A stretch of 32,295 bases of DNA from Zetaproteobacteria bacterium (lineage in GTDB: Bacteria > Pseudomonadota > Zetaproteobacteria > Mariprofundales > Mariprofundaceae). The notes beneath the pieces were generated by a model that was not told the DNA's origin, ran no database searches, and was given only the letters and a program-made list of their open reading frames with translations. Position 1 is the first letter of the stretch; each line of letters opens with the position of its first letter. Positions 16,765 through 24,637 of the stretch are shown here, one piece after another. A program made the translations under genes and the position numbers. The stretch covers positions 1 to 32,295 of the forward strand of contig JAJRTF010000091.1 of assembly GCA_021545585.1 (NCBI GenBank). Direction: 5' to 3'.

Positions 16765-17688
16765 GTGATTGTCCGCACCGTTTCCATTCGCTTTGTTCAG
16801 GCGATTCCCACCTTGCTGGGCGTCGCTACGCTGGTGTTTTTTCTCCTACATCTGGTGCCCGGTGATCCTGTGGATGCGCTGCTTGGCGAAACCGCCATGC
16901 CGGCCGATCGCGAAGCCCTGCGGGCAGCGCTGCATCTGGATGAGCCGGTCTGGCAGCAATATACAGGCTATCTCGGAGGTCTGGTTGCGGGCGACTGGGG
17001 CCAGAGCCTTGTAGATCACCGCCCTGTGTTCGAACGGATTATCGAGCGTATTCCTGCAACAGCCCGGCTGGCGGCGGTCAGCCTGCTGCTGGCGGTCGTG
17101 CTTGCGTTGCCCCTTGGCTACTGGGCCGCACGCCATGCGGGGCATCGTCAGGATGTGGCGGCTATGGGGTTTTCACTGCTGGGTGTATCCATTCCGAATT
17201 TCTGGCTCGGGCCGGTGCTGATGCTGGTGTTTGCCGTGGGCCTTGGCTGGTTGCCGGTCTCGGGTATGGATCAGCCGGGCGCGATCGTGTTGCCGGCGAT
17301 TACCCTGGGGACGGCGCTGGCGGCTGTTCTTTCAAGAATGGCCCGATCTTCCTGGCTGGAAGCGATGGGTGGCGATGCGGTACGTACGGCCCGGGCCTTT
17401 GGTATTTCCGAGCGGACGATCTGGTGGCGGCATGCGGCACGTCTGGCTGCGATTCCGGTGATTACCATGTTTGCCCTGCAGATGGGGGCTGTGCTGGGCG
17501 GGGCGGTGATTACCGAGACGGTATTTGACTGGCCGGGTCTGGGCCTGTTGACCATCGAGGCCATCCAGCGGCGTGATTATCCGCTGGTGCAGGGCTGTGT
17601 GCTGATGATTGCCGCCTTCTATGTGCTGGCCAATCTGCTGGCCGATATGCTGGGCTTGCTACTGGATCCGAGGCAGCGGCATGGCTAG
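16765..17688 (+). CDS. ABC transporter permease, DppB/OppB type
   Basis: An inner-membrane permease of the peptide/nickel ABC transporter family, 307 residues with six predicted membrane segments. The N-terminus (IVRTVSIRFVQAIPTLLGVATLVFFLLHLVPGDP) is typical of DppB. The EAA loop that docks with the ATPase is seen at ARAFGISERTIWWRHAAR. Start is GTG at 16765. The end overlaps the next permease gene by 8 bases. No substrate-binding protein or ATPase gene is next to it, so the substrate cannot be read from context. Confidence 0.92.
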   Translation: MIVRTVSIRFVQAIPTLLGVATLVFFLLHLVPGDPVDALLGETAMPADREALRAALHLDEPVWQQYTGYLGGLVAGDWGQSLVDHRPVFERIIERIPATARLAAVSLLLAVVLALPLGYWAARHAGHRQDVAAMGFSLLGVSIPNFWLGPVLMLVFAVGLGWLPVSGMDQPGAIVLPAITLGTALAAVLSRMARSSWLEAMGGDAVRTARAFGISERTIWWRHAARLAAIPVITMFALQMGAVLGGAVITETVFDWPGLGLLTIEAIQRRDYPLVQGCVLMIAAFYVLANLLADMLGLLLDPRQRHG

Positions 17689-18493
17689 GGCATCCAGATA
17701 TCTGGTGATTCTCTGTCTGCTGGTGCCTGCCTTGGTGATGCTGGCGGCGTTGCTTTTCGGTCAGGACGGGCATGCTGTCGATCTGGACCGGGTGCTTGCC
17801 GCCCCCGGCCCGGCACATCCTCTGGGTCACGATGCACTGGGGCGCGATGTGCTGGCCCGACTTGCCGAAGGGCTGCAGCTCTCTCTCTCGGTGGGCATGG
17901 CCGTGATACTGTTTGGCGGCATGGTCGGTATTTCCATCGGGATGCTGGCCGGCTGGGCTGGCGGCATACTTGATGCTGGTTTGATGCGGCTGGCCGATAT
18001 TGTCTTGTCGTTCCCCGGCATTCTTCTGGCCATTGCACTGGCTGCGATGCTGGGGCCGGGGGTGGATAATCTGATCATAGCACTGGTGGCCGTCGGCTGG
18101 GTTGGGTTCGCACGCCTGACCCGGGCTCAGGTGCTGTCGTTCAAGGGCACCCCCTTTGTTGAGGCGGCCGTCGCCAATGGCGCCAGTGCGCCCTATATCG
18201 CATGGCGCCACCTGCTTCCCAATATTGCCGCACCGTTGCTGATTGAAGCGAGCTTTGGCCTTGCAGCTGTGATTATCGGCGAGGCCGGGCTGTCATTTCT
18301 CGGTGTCGGCGTGCAACCTCCGGACGCATCGCTGGGTACGATGATCCGCGAAGGCACTCGCCTGATGCTGGTTTCGCCGTCACTGGTAATCTGGCCGGGA
18401 TTGGTGCTGTTTTCGCTTGTGATGGTTGTCAATCTTCTCGGTGATGCCATGCGCGACAAACTCGATGTACGCATGAATGGGCAAAGTCATTAG
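17681..18493 (+). CDS. ABC transporter permease, DppC/OppC type
   Basis: The second permease of the pair, 270 residues. LGHDALGRDVLARLAEGLQLSLSVG at the N-terminus is the DppC signature, and the EAA loop is VEAAVANGASAPYIAWRHLLP. GEAGLSFLGVGVQPPDASLG near the end is also typical. The ATG at 17681 overlaps the stop codon of the first permease; an upstream start at 17609 would add a non-family sequence. The two proteins should form the heterodimeric channel of a dipeptide or oligopeptide importer, with SBP and ATPases encoded elsewhere. Confidence 0.92.
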   Translation: MARASRYLVILCLLVPALVMLAALLFGQDGHAVDLDRVLAAPGPAHPLGHDALGRDVLARLAEGLQLSLSVGMAVILFGGMVGISIGMLAGWAGGILDAGLMRLADIVLSFPGILLAIALAAMLGPGVDNLIIALVAVGWVGFARLTRAQVLSFKGTPFVEAAVANGASAPYIAWRHLLPNIAAPLLIEASFGLAAVIIGEAGLSFLGVGVQPPDASLGTMIREGTRLMLVSPSLVIWPGLVLFSLVMVVNLLGDAMRDKLDVRMNGQSH

Positions 18494-18624
18494 CCAGATT
18501 CGAAAGGCTTAAACCGGCCGGAAGTTGCCGATCAGAATTATTTGTTCTCCCTTGAAAATGCACAGGGTCGAAGCAGGATCGATTGGCCAGTGAGTTTGGC
18601 GGAGACTGGCGCTAGCCTCAGCCC

Positions 18625-19518
18625 ATGCATGAGAAGCTGGTGATCGGACTTGAAGGCTTGACGTTAACGGATGATGAGCGCTGCTGGTTGCGGGATATGC
18701 CGCCCAGAGGCGTGATCCTGTTTAGCCGCAATATCGAATCGCCGGAGCAGGTGACAGCACTGCTGTCCGAGGTGCGCGGTATTGCGGGCAAGGATACATG
18801 GGCTGCTATCGACGAGGAGGGTGGCCGGGTTAATCGCATTCCATGGCCGCCATTTTCCAATCGTTTGCATGGTGCTGATTACGGAACCATGTACCGGCGC
18901 AATGCAGGCACGGCCATACAGGCGGTGTTTCAGGACAGTCTGAGTGTCGCTGAAGCGCTGAAGCCCCTGGGGTTTACACACAATTGTGCGCCGGTGCTGG
19001 ATGTGTTTTCAACAAGCGGGCACAGCATTATCGGTGCGCGGGCCTATGCTGATGATGTGAACTGTGTCAGCGCACTGGCAACAGCATGCATGCGCGGTCT
19101 TGAGGAATCAGGTATTGCGGCGATCGGCAAGCATTTCCCGGGTCACGGGCGGGCGGATGCTGATTCGCATGTGGATGTGCCGCGTGTGGATGTATCGCTG
19201 GATATCCTTCTGGATGAAGCCGGGGCGTTTGCCGAGCTGATCGGTGAAGGCCTGGGGCACCTTATGACGGCACATGTGATCTATACCCGAGTAGAGCAGC
19301 GGGTGGCGACGCTGTCGCATTACTGGCTGGGGGATGTGCTGCGGCAGCGCTTTGGATTCAGAGGCCTAGTCTGGAGTGATGATCTGTGTATGAAAGGCGT
19401 GGGTGAGAATGTGCCGCAGGCCGCTCGGGCAGCAGAAGCCGCCGGGTGTGATATTCTGCTGGTTTGCCAGCCTGAAGGCGTGCGTGCCATGTACGAGAGT
19501 TTGCAGGACATGTCCTGA
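18625..19518 (+). CDS. nagZ: Beta-N-acetylhexosaminidase NagZ
   Basis: NagZ removes N-acetylglucosamine from anhydro-muropeptides in the cytoplasm during cell-wall recycling (glycoside hydrolase family 3). The product is 297 residues, somewhat shorter than E. coli NagZ (341). GVILFSRNIESPEQV and IDEEGGRVNRI lie in the first third; KHFPGHGRADADSHVDVP carries the catalytic loop His; the nucleophile should be the Asp in VWSDDLCMKG. The Shine-Dalgarno sequence is poor, so ATG 18625 is chosen from homology. A gap of 131 bases separates it from the permease genes and shows no clear terminator. Confidence 0.94.
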   Translation: MHEKLVIGLEGLTLTDDERCWLRDMPPRGVILFSRNIESPEQVTALLSEVRGIAGKDTWAAIDEEGGRVNRIPWPPFSNRLHGADYGTMYRRNAGTAIQAVFQDSLSVAEALKPLGFTHNCAPVLDVFSTSGHSIIGARAYADDVNCVSALATACMRGLEESGIAAIGKHFPGHGRADADSHVDVPRVDVSLDILLDEAGAFAELIGEGLGHLMTAHVIYTRVEQRVATLSHYWLGDVLRQRFGFRGLVWSDDLCMKGVGENVPQAARAAEAAGCDILLVCQPEGVRAMYESLQDMS

Positions 19519-19551
19519 ATCAGTGGCGGATTCTAGAAGTAGGAGTTGAAG

Positions 19552-20721
19552 ATGTCGGATATTCTAAGTGCAGAGGAACTGGCGCGATTCAATCGCCATA
19601 TCATCCTGCCACAGGTAGGGCTGGAGGGGCAGGAGAAGCTCAAGTGTGCGAAGGTGGCGTGTATTGGCACCGGCGGGCTCGGTAGTCCGATTGCGCTGTA
19701 TCTGTCGGCAGCCGGGGTTGGCACGATCGGGCTGGTTGATTTCGATGTGGTGGATGATTCCAATCTGCAGCGCCAGATTGCCCATTCCACCGCCGACATT
19801 GGACGGCCGAAGGTGGAGTCGGCACGCGATACATTGCTGGGCATCAACCCGCATCTGACAGTGAACCTGCATGGTGAGGGAATCCGGCGTGATAATGTGC
19901 GCGAGATAGTCCGTCAGTACGATCTGGTCGTGGACGGTACGGATAATTTCCCGACGCGATATCTTGTGAATGATGCCTGTGTGCTGGAGAAAAAGCCGCT
20001 GATCTATGCCTCGATTTTTCAGTTTGAGGGCCAGGCGACGGTATTCAATTATAAACAGGGTGATCAGCAGGGGCCGTGCTATCGCTGTCTGTACCCTGAA
20101 CCGCCACCGCCCGGACTGGTCCCTTCCTGTGCCGAAGGCGGGGTGCTGGGCGTGTTGCCGGGCGTGATCGGCGTTATCCAGGCAACCGAGGCGGTGAAGA
20201 TGATTCTGGACAAGGGCACGACGTTGAGTGGTCGGCTGATGCTCTACGATGCAATGGAGATGCGCTTTCGCGAGGTGAAGCTGCGTCGCGACCCCGAGTG
20301 CCCGGCATGCGGTGAACATCCCACGATTGGCGATGTGGTCGAGTACGAACAGTTTTGCGGCCTGCCGCCAACCGAAGCTGCAGAGGGGGAAGAAATGCTT
20401 TCCGAAGATGATATTACACCGCGGCAGTTAAAGACGCTGCTGGATGAGCAGCCGGATCTGTTTGTGCTGGATGTGCGAGAGCCATTTGAGCTGGATATCT
20501 GCCGTATCGGGGGAACCTGGGAGATTCCGCTGGGCCAGTTGCCGCAGCGCTTTGCCGAGGTCCCAAAGGACCGTGATGTGGTGGTGCACTGCAAAATGGG
20601 CGGACGTTCAGCTCAGGCGGTCGAATTCCTGCAATCCAAGGGTTATACACGCGTGAAGAACCTGGCCGGAGGCATTCTGCGCTGGATCGATGATGTGGAT
20701 GACTCGCTGGCAAAGTATTGA
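19552..20721 (+). CDS. MoeB/ThiF-type adenylyltransferase fused to a rhodanese domain
   Basis: An E1-like enzyme that adenylates the C-terminal glycine of a small sulfur-carrier protein, with a rhodanese domain that can supply sulfur. The product has 389 residues. The ATP-binding GTGGLGS is at 39-45, Arg residues in ARFNRHIILPQ are family typical, Cys193 lies in PSCAEGG, and CxxC pairs CYRC and CPAC should bind zinc. The rhodanese domain (about 290-385) has catalytic Cys347 in VVHCKMGGRS. The ATG at 19552 has AGGAG six bases upstream. It could serve molybdopterin or thiamine synthesis, or another sulfur carrier; the context does not decide. It follows nagZ after 33 bases. Confidence 0.92.
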   Translation: MSDILSAEELARFNRHIILPQVGLEGQEKLKCAKVACIGTGGLGSPIALYLSAAGVGTIGLVDFDVVDDSNLQRQIAHSTADIGRPKVESARDTLLGINPHLTVNLHGEGIRRDNVREIVRQYDLVVDGTDNFPTRYLVNDACVLEKKPLIYASIFQFEGQATVFNYKQGDQQGPCYRCLYPEPPPPGLVPSCAEGGVLGVLPGVIGVIQATEAVKMILDKGTTLSGRLMLYDAMEMRFREVKLRRDPECPACGEHPTIGDVVEYEQFCGLPPTEAAEGEEMLSEDDITPRQLKTLLDEQPDLFVLDVREPFELDICRIGGTWEIPLGQLPQRFAEVPKDRDVVVHCKMGGRSAQAVEFLQSKGYTRVKNLAGGILRWIDDVDDSLAKY

Positions 20722-20796
20722 CGTTGCATTGCAGAGCTTTTCTGATGTGAAAGTGATGTATGGGTGTTGCCTATGATGCATGGAGCGAAGAAACCC

Positions 20797-21243
20797 ATGT
20801 CGCAAACGCAGCTCAGATGGATGGGCGTTCCGTTTATTGCCGCTGGCACGCTGATTATATTGATGGGGGCCGGCGTGATTGAGGCCACGCTCAGAGCACC
20901 GGGCTGGATCGTTGTTATTTCAGGTTTGATGTTCGTTGTGGCAGGGTTGATTGTTGCAAGGTCAGGAACCGGTAAATCTGTGCGACAAGACCGGCAGGAT
21001 ATCATCTCCCAGTTGCTGGGTCTGGTGGTTGTCGCCTGTTTCGGGGCGGTATTTACATGGATTGGTTTCGGGCCGGGAGAGCGTGTGTTTTCATCATCGT
21101 ATCCATTCTGTTCAGCGGGCCTGTGACGACGGACCAGGCAGATGAATCGTTCGGCCGCATGCTGTTTGGCGGTGTCGGCATCCTCATTGATATTGGTTTT
21201 TTTGCTGCGCTGTACAAGATGGTAAAAAAAACATTGCTTGTGA
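20797..21243 (+). pseudogene. Small membrane protein gene broken by a frameshift
   Basis: Frame 1 encodes two hydrophobic segments (MGVPFIAAGTLIILMGAG and WIVVISGLMFVVAGLIVA) and a third one ending in WIGFGPGERVFSSS, then runs into a stop at 21124-21126. Frame 0 of the same stretch continues with GRMLFGGVGILIDIGFFAALYKM, a fourth membrane segment. This looks like one four-segment protein with a one-base deletion near 21085-21105. A run of eight A (21224-21231) near its end may hide a second shift: one register change there would give a stop at 21241. I recall uncharacterised proteins with a GPGER motif before a membrane segment, but cannot name a family. A sequencing error is possible. Confidence 0.5.
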
Positions 21244-21279
21244 TGACTACCAGTCAGCGATTACCCCGTGATGGAATCA

Positions 21280-21507
21280 ATGGATTTGAATATTCTGCTT
21301 TTACTGACCATATTGATAATGAGTGTGGCATACATGGCGAGATACATGGTCGAAAACACCAGTCTTTTTTTCATGTCATACCTCCATTGCATCAGCGTGT
21401 TTTATTTTTTTGCCTATCCATGCTTAAACCAAAGCACGAAAATCGCCGTGATGCAGATCACAATTATGCAATGCCGTATTTTCCTGCCGGGTCGGAATAA
21501 TGGCTGA
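21280..21507 (+). CDS. Possible small hydrophobic protein, doubtful
   Basis: An open frame of 75 codons from ATG 21280 (or 79 from GTG 21268) that encodes a strongly hydrophobic sequence: MDLNILLLLTILIMSVAYMA, then a second apolar stretch around FFMSYLHCISVFYFFAYP. It ends 8 bases inside lipB. GGAA lies only three bases before the ATG, so ribosome binding is doubtful. I recognise no family. It may be a real two-segment peptide or part of the decay of the broken membrane gene just upstream. Confidence 0.2.
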   Translation: MDLNILLLLTILIMSVAYMARYMVENTSLFFMSYLHCISVFYFFAYPCLNQSTKIAVMQITIMQCRIFLPGRNNG

Positions 21508-22135
21508 ACAACACGCCATATCTGCCTTCGAATGGCTGGGCCGGCAGCCCTATGGGCCGATGTGGCAGCGCTTGCAGAATCGCGCAGTGCGGGTATCGCA
21601 GAGTGGGGGGGATGAGGTGATCTGGGCCTGTGAACATGACCCGATCTATACCACGGGGCGCCGCGGGGTGGATAACCGCAGCAGTGAGAGCCTGCCGGCC
21701 CCGCTATTGGTCACGGACCGGGGCGGAGAAACCACCTTTCACGGACCCGGTCAGATATTGCTATATCCGATTGTAAACCTTCGTTCGCGTGCTATGGGCG
21801 TGAAGACGTATGTGCATCTACTGGAGCAATCCTGTATTGATCTCCTGACCGGATTTGGTCTGCAGGCAAGGCGCCGTTGCGGATTTCCGGGGGTATGGCT
21901 GGATCAGGGCAAGGTGGCTGCACTGGGTGTGCGAGTGGCTAGAGGTGTTGCATCTCATGGCATGGCATTGAATGTGGCTGTCGATCCGGCATGGTTTTCA
22001 TCCATCCACCCCTGCGGGTTGAGTATGCCTGTGGTGAACCTGAGCTCTTTCGGGGTATCTCCGGCATTGCCAGAGCTAGCAGAAGACTGGTATCATTGTT
22101 TGGCCGTTCTGCTGGCTGGGCAGGCGTCGGTATAG
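21500..22135 (+). CDS. lipB: Octanoyltransferase LipB
   Basis: LipB moves the octanoyl group from acyl carrier protein to lipoyl domains, the first step of lipoate synthesis. The product has 211 residues. Signatures: DRGGETTFHGPGQ (residues 73-85), the catalytic lysine K138 in QGKVAALGVRV, SHGMALNV, and the acyl-binding Cys172 in IHPCG. Start ATG 21500 with a weak GGA upstream. The lipA gene, often next to lipB, is not here. A 113-base gap separates it from dksA. Confidence 0.96.
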   Translation: MAEQHAISAFEWLGRQPYGPMWQRLQNRAVRVSQSGGDEVIWACEHDPIYTTGRRGVDNRSSESLPAPLLVTDRGGETTFHGPGQILLYPIVNLRSRAMGVKTYVHLLEQSCIDLLTGFGLQARRRCGFPGVWLDQGKVAALGVRVARGVASHGMALNVAVDPAWFSSIHPCGLSMPVVNLSSFGVSPALPELAEDWYHCLAVLLAGQASV

Positions 22136-22154
22136 AATGATGGGGTGGCTTTCG

Positions 22155-22183
22155 TTTACACCTTTGTTCTGAATCGTTATGGT
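22155..22183 (+). promoter_or_regulatory. Candidate sigma-70 promoter of dksA
   Basis: TTTACA (22155-22160) and TATGGT (22178-22183) are separated by 17 bases, and lie 66 bases before the dksA start codon. The match is moderate, and an AT-rich TATATTATT at about 22211-22219 could be an alternative -10 region. Confidence 0.35.
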
Positions 22184-22248
22184 ACGCCGCCTTTTCGGGG
22201 ATCGACTTTATATTATTCCGATTTCCCATTGTTTGGAGGAAGGACATC

Positions 22249-22620
22249 ATGGCTTTAACGAAGAAGCAAGTCGCCGACTTTGATAAGCAGCTAACCGACT
22301 GGAAAGCAGAGCTTGAAGTAGCCCAGAGTGACACGGTGCATGCCATGCACGAGCAGGAACAGACTGCTTTTCCTGACCCGACAGATCAGGCCAATGCGGA
22401 AACGGATCTGAATTTTGATCTGCGTATCAAAGATCGTGAACGCCGACTGATCAAGAAGATCAATCAGGCGCTGGAGCGTATCAAGGCGGGCGAATTCGGT
22501 TTATGCGAATCCTGTGGTGGCGATATCAGCATCAAGCGTTTGCAGGCACGCCCTGTGACAACACTGTGCATCGAATGTAAAACAGCCCAGGAGCAGGAAG
22601 AGCGTACCCGCCTGGATTGA
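22249..22620 (+). CDS. DksA/TraR-family RNA polymerase-binding protein
   Basis: DksA-type proteins reach into the secondary channel of RNA polymerase and set the response to ppGpp. The product has 123 residues, shorter than E. coli DksA (151). The coiled-coil tip shows DPTDQA, where D43 and D46 match the two Asp residues needed by DksA. The long helix continues with DLRIKDRERRLIKKINQAL. The zinc finger is CESCG and CIECK (C-x2-C-x17-C-x2-C). A strong GGAGGAAGG lies just upstream of the ATG. With the acidic tip present it is more likely a functional DksA than a TraR-like truncation. Confidence 0.93.
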   Translation: MALTKKQVADFDKQLTDWKAELEVAQSDTVHAMHEQEQTAFPDPTDQANAETDLNFDLRIKDRERRLIKKINQALERIKAGEFGLCESCGGDISIKRLQARPVTTLCIECKTAQEQEERTRLD

Positions 22621-22688
22621 GGAATTCTGAGTATGGATAAAAGCCCGCGCTGTCGCCAAGCCGTTCGACAAAGGTGTTGAAGCATTTT

Positions 22689-22892
22689 TTACCTGTTACC
22701 CTTCGCCCTATTGTTTGTTTTGCATAGCATTTGGCAGTTCGTAATATCTGTTGCTCCACCTTTACTCCATGCAGATACATGATCTGCATCCATTTCAGAC
22801 AACATCCATATTCGGCTTTTGTTTGAATCATGCCCGATAGCGCACAGAGGGCAGTTTGATTTGTGATTGGCCTTAGCATCGGCGGTTTGCGT
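22689..22892 (-). pseudogene. HNH endonuclease, C-terminal fragment cut by an IS element
   Basis: In the frame ending with TAA at 22689-22691 the minus strand reads CPLCAIGHDSNKSRIW, then MDADHVSAWSKGGATDITNC, then QMLCKTNNRAKGNR and stop. This is a clear HNH nuclease core: two zinc Cys pairs (CPLC and the pair around NCQMLC) and the DADHV histidine motif, ending in the usual NRAKGNR. Only about 66 codons remain. The frame is lost at about 22890, where the end of the IS3-family element begins, so the upstream part has been removed. The original protein may have been part of a restriction or DUF262-type nuclease; that cannot be told from the fragment. Confidence 0.75.
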
Positions 22893-23660
22893 TGGGTTCT
22901 ACCCCATTTTACGGACGGTTTAAAAGCGATGCAAATCTCATATCGTGCGAGGCGAGCCTACGTCGCATTCTGGGGTTATGGAATCGCTCCAGATAATCAA
23001 AAACATCTGCTTTTGCTTCGTTGCGTGTTCGATACCGACGGTGATGGATTCTTTCGCGCTTGAGCATGCCAAAAAATCCTTCGCAGGCTGCGTTATCACC
23101 ACAGTGGCCAACAGCACTCATACTACTTGTCAGACCATGCTGCTTAAGCAGTTTCTGATAATCACTGCTGGTAAACTGACAACCCCGATCTGAGTGCAAA
23201 ATCACGCTGGCGGCGCCTTGGCGTTGCCATACAGCCATTTCCACTGCCCGTATGACCATGTGACGGTCTTGCCTATGATGCATAGACCAGCCAATCACTA
23301 ATTTGCTGTACAGATCCAGAACCACACAAAGATACAGTTTTCCCTCCTGTGTTGCGATCTCCGTGATGTCGGTAACCCACTTCGTATCAGGCTCCAGGGC
23401 TGTAAAATCTCGCTCCAGATGATTTTTTATCCCTGCAGGTCGAACCGTCTGCCGCTTTTGTCCCCGTCCCTTCTTGCGAGGCCATCCTTGAATGCCGTGT
23501 GCCGACATGAGGCGAGCCACACGATTCAAACTAACACTCTCGCCTTCAGATTGCAGATCCTCGTGCATCCGGGGAGCGCCAATAATACCGCCACTGTCAT
23601 CGTGAACCAATTTCCCATTGGTGCCAATATCAAAAAGTTCCCTTGGTGAACAGGCAGAAA
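22893..23660 (-). mobile_element. IS3-family insertion sequence, truncated at its 5' side
   Basis: The element has a plausible right end at 22893, where TGGGTTCTACCCCATTTTA starts 16 bases beyond the transposase stop codon; it begins with TG as IS3-family ends do. The other end is missing: orfA and the N-terminal part of orfB are absent, and the sequence passes into a DUF481 gene at about 23610-23660. I could not find a matching left inverted repeat or a target duplication. Confidence 0.7.
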
Positions 23661-23670
23661 AAGTATTTGT
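22909..23670 (-). pseudogene. IS3-family transposase OrfB, missing its N-terminus
   Basis: From [20 protein letters not shown] onward the product matches the IS3 OrfB pattern: HTH_21-like region, then the rve integrase core. All three catalytic residues are visible: Asp in WVTDITEI, Asp in [11 protein letters not shown] and Glu in ACEGFFGML. The C-terminal part ([11 protein letters not shown]) is also normal. The frame is open upstream of the first Met (23610) up to 23670, but that stretch fits the family poorly and probably includes the junction. Without orfA and the start of orfB, self-mobilisation is not expected. Confidence 0.85.
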
Positions 23671-24388
23671 TCACAAAAACATCAAGGCCGGAAGTTACGC
23701 GATGGTTGTTGGTCGTTATCACACTGTTGCCTGCCCCTGCATCTGTCCTCGAAAAGTTGCCGAGATAATCCGTAATAAAACGTGTTGTCGCAGTGTTGCG
23801 TCTTAGCACCACCTTTGCTGTATAATCGGCTTGACTGACATTACCACGCTGAACATTCAGGCTAAGACCGGCTTTCAATGACCATCGGTCAATTTCACGC
23901 TGGCCGCTTGGCGCAAATGATATGATCGAATTTCGGTCGAATGCGACCACCTGGGTGTCACTGCTGATGCTACCATGTTTCCCTGATATGCTGAGAATGC
24001 CAATCTTGATGTTGGAGCCTGTATCAATTGCTCCGGTTAACCTGACGAGGCGCTAATCCTCTTCACTTGCACCCGCTGCAGCAAAAAGAACATGAAAGGG
24101 TTGATAACTTTGCAGGAATTTAACATCGTCCCAGTCAATACTGAGAATTTTGAGCTTTTCACTATCGAATTCCAGCGTATCATCATACATGGAGAGAATG
24201 GTTCCGCTCAGCCATTTACCCGAAGTCAGTTGTATCCAGTCATGCTCGATTGCTTTGGGCCGCCATGCGTCCATATCATCTTCGGCCATGGCCGAAGATG
24301 CAAAAAACACATGCGCTAAAACAACGAGTGATAATAAACATTTCAAGGGATGGGCCCGATGGCTGATCATGATACTGGTTGACCTCAT
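23650..24388 (-). pseudogene. DUF481 outer-membrane protein, split by an in-frame amber codon and truncated at the 3' end
   Basis: The first part (24388 to 24056) encodes a signal peptide ending ASSAMA and the N-terminal region typical of one DUF481 group: DWIQLTSGKWLSGTILSMYD, DTLEFDSEKL and IDWDDVKFL. A TAG at 24053-24055 follows. The same frame then stays open and encodes the expected continuation: SIISFAPSGQREIDRWSLKA, GLSLNVQRGNVSQADYTAKV and RFITDYLGNFSRTD, up to about 23655. There the family similarity stops after VFVNKYFF, and IS3 sequence begins. Thus one point mutation plus a 3' truncation have inactivated the gene. DUF481 proteins are predicted barrels of unknown function. Confidence 0.8.
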
Positions 24389-24637
24389 ATCCTAGCGCAT
24401 TCGCAGACATTGCGTATTATCGCTGTTAACACGTTTCTTTTGTGAGTATCATCAATCTCTGCATATCATGAAGGGAAATTCAAGATACACGTATCCCGCC
24501 CTTCCCATGATGCATGCTTCAGGGCATTGCAGAGACAAAAACGCGAAGTGTACTCCGGTCAGGTGTCCATGCCATAAGATGGATGTCAACAGAGGCTGCC
24601 ATCGGCGGCCCCTGTTGACGACCGGGTTATTCACAGA
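24389..24637. other. Non-coding stretch between the DUF481 remnant and htpG
   Basis: About 250 bases without a convincing gene. The one clear structure is the hairpin at 24585-24619. A 60-codon frame on the minus strand (24452-24634) shows no recognisable features and is probably chance. Confidence 0.5.
24585..24619 (-). terminator. Large hairpin after htpG, possible terminator or mRNA 3' end structure
   Basis: Two 16-base arms (24585-24600 and 24604-24619) with a three-base loop; 14 Watson-Crick pairs, one G-T pair and one mismatch. It starts 18 bases after the htpG stop codon. There is no T-run on either side, so it is not a classical intrinsic terminator; it may protect the 3' end of htpG mRNA. 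Confidence 0.5.

Noticed and set aside
22532-22879. Reverse open frame of 115 codons after dksA
   Set aside because: It overlaps dksA and runs in the wrong frame across the HNH fragment; the real coding signal is the neighbouring frame that ends at 22689.
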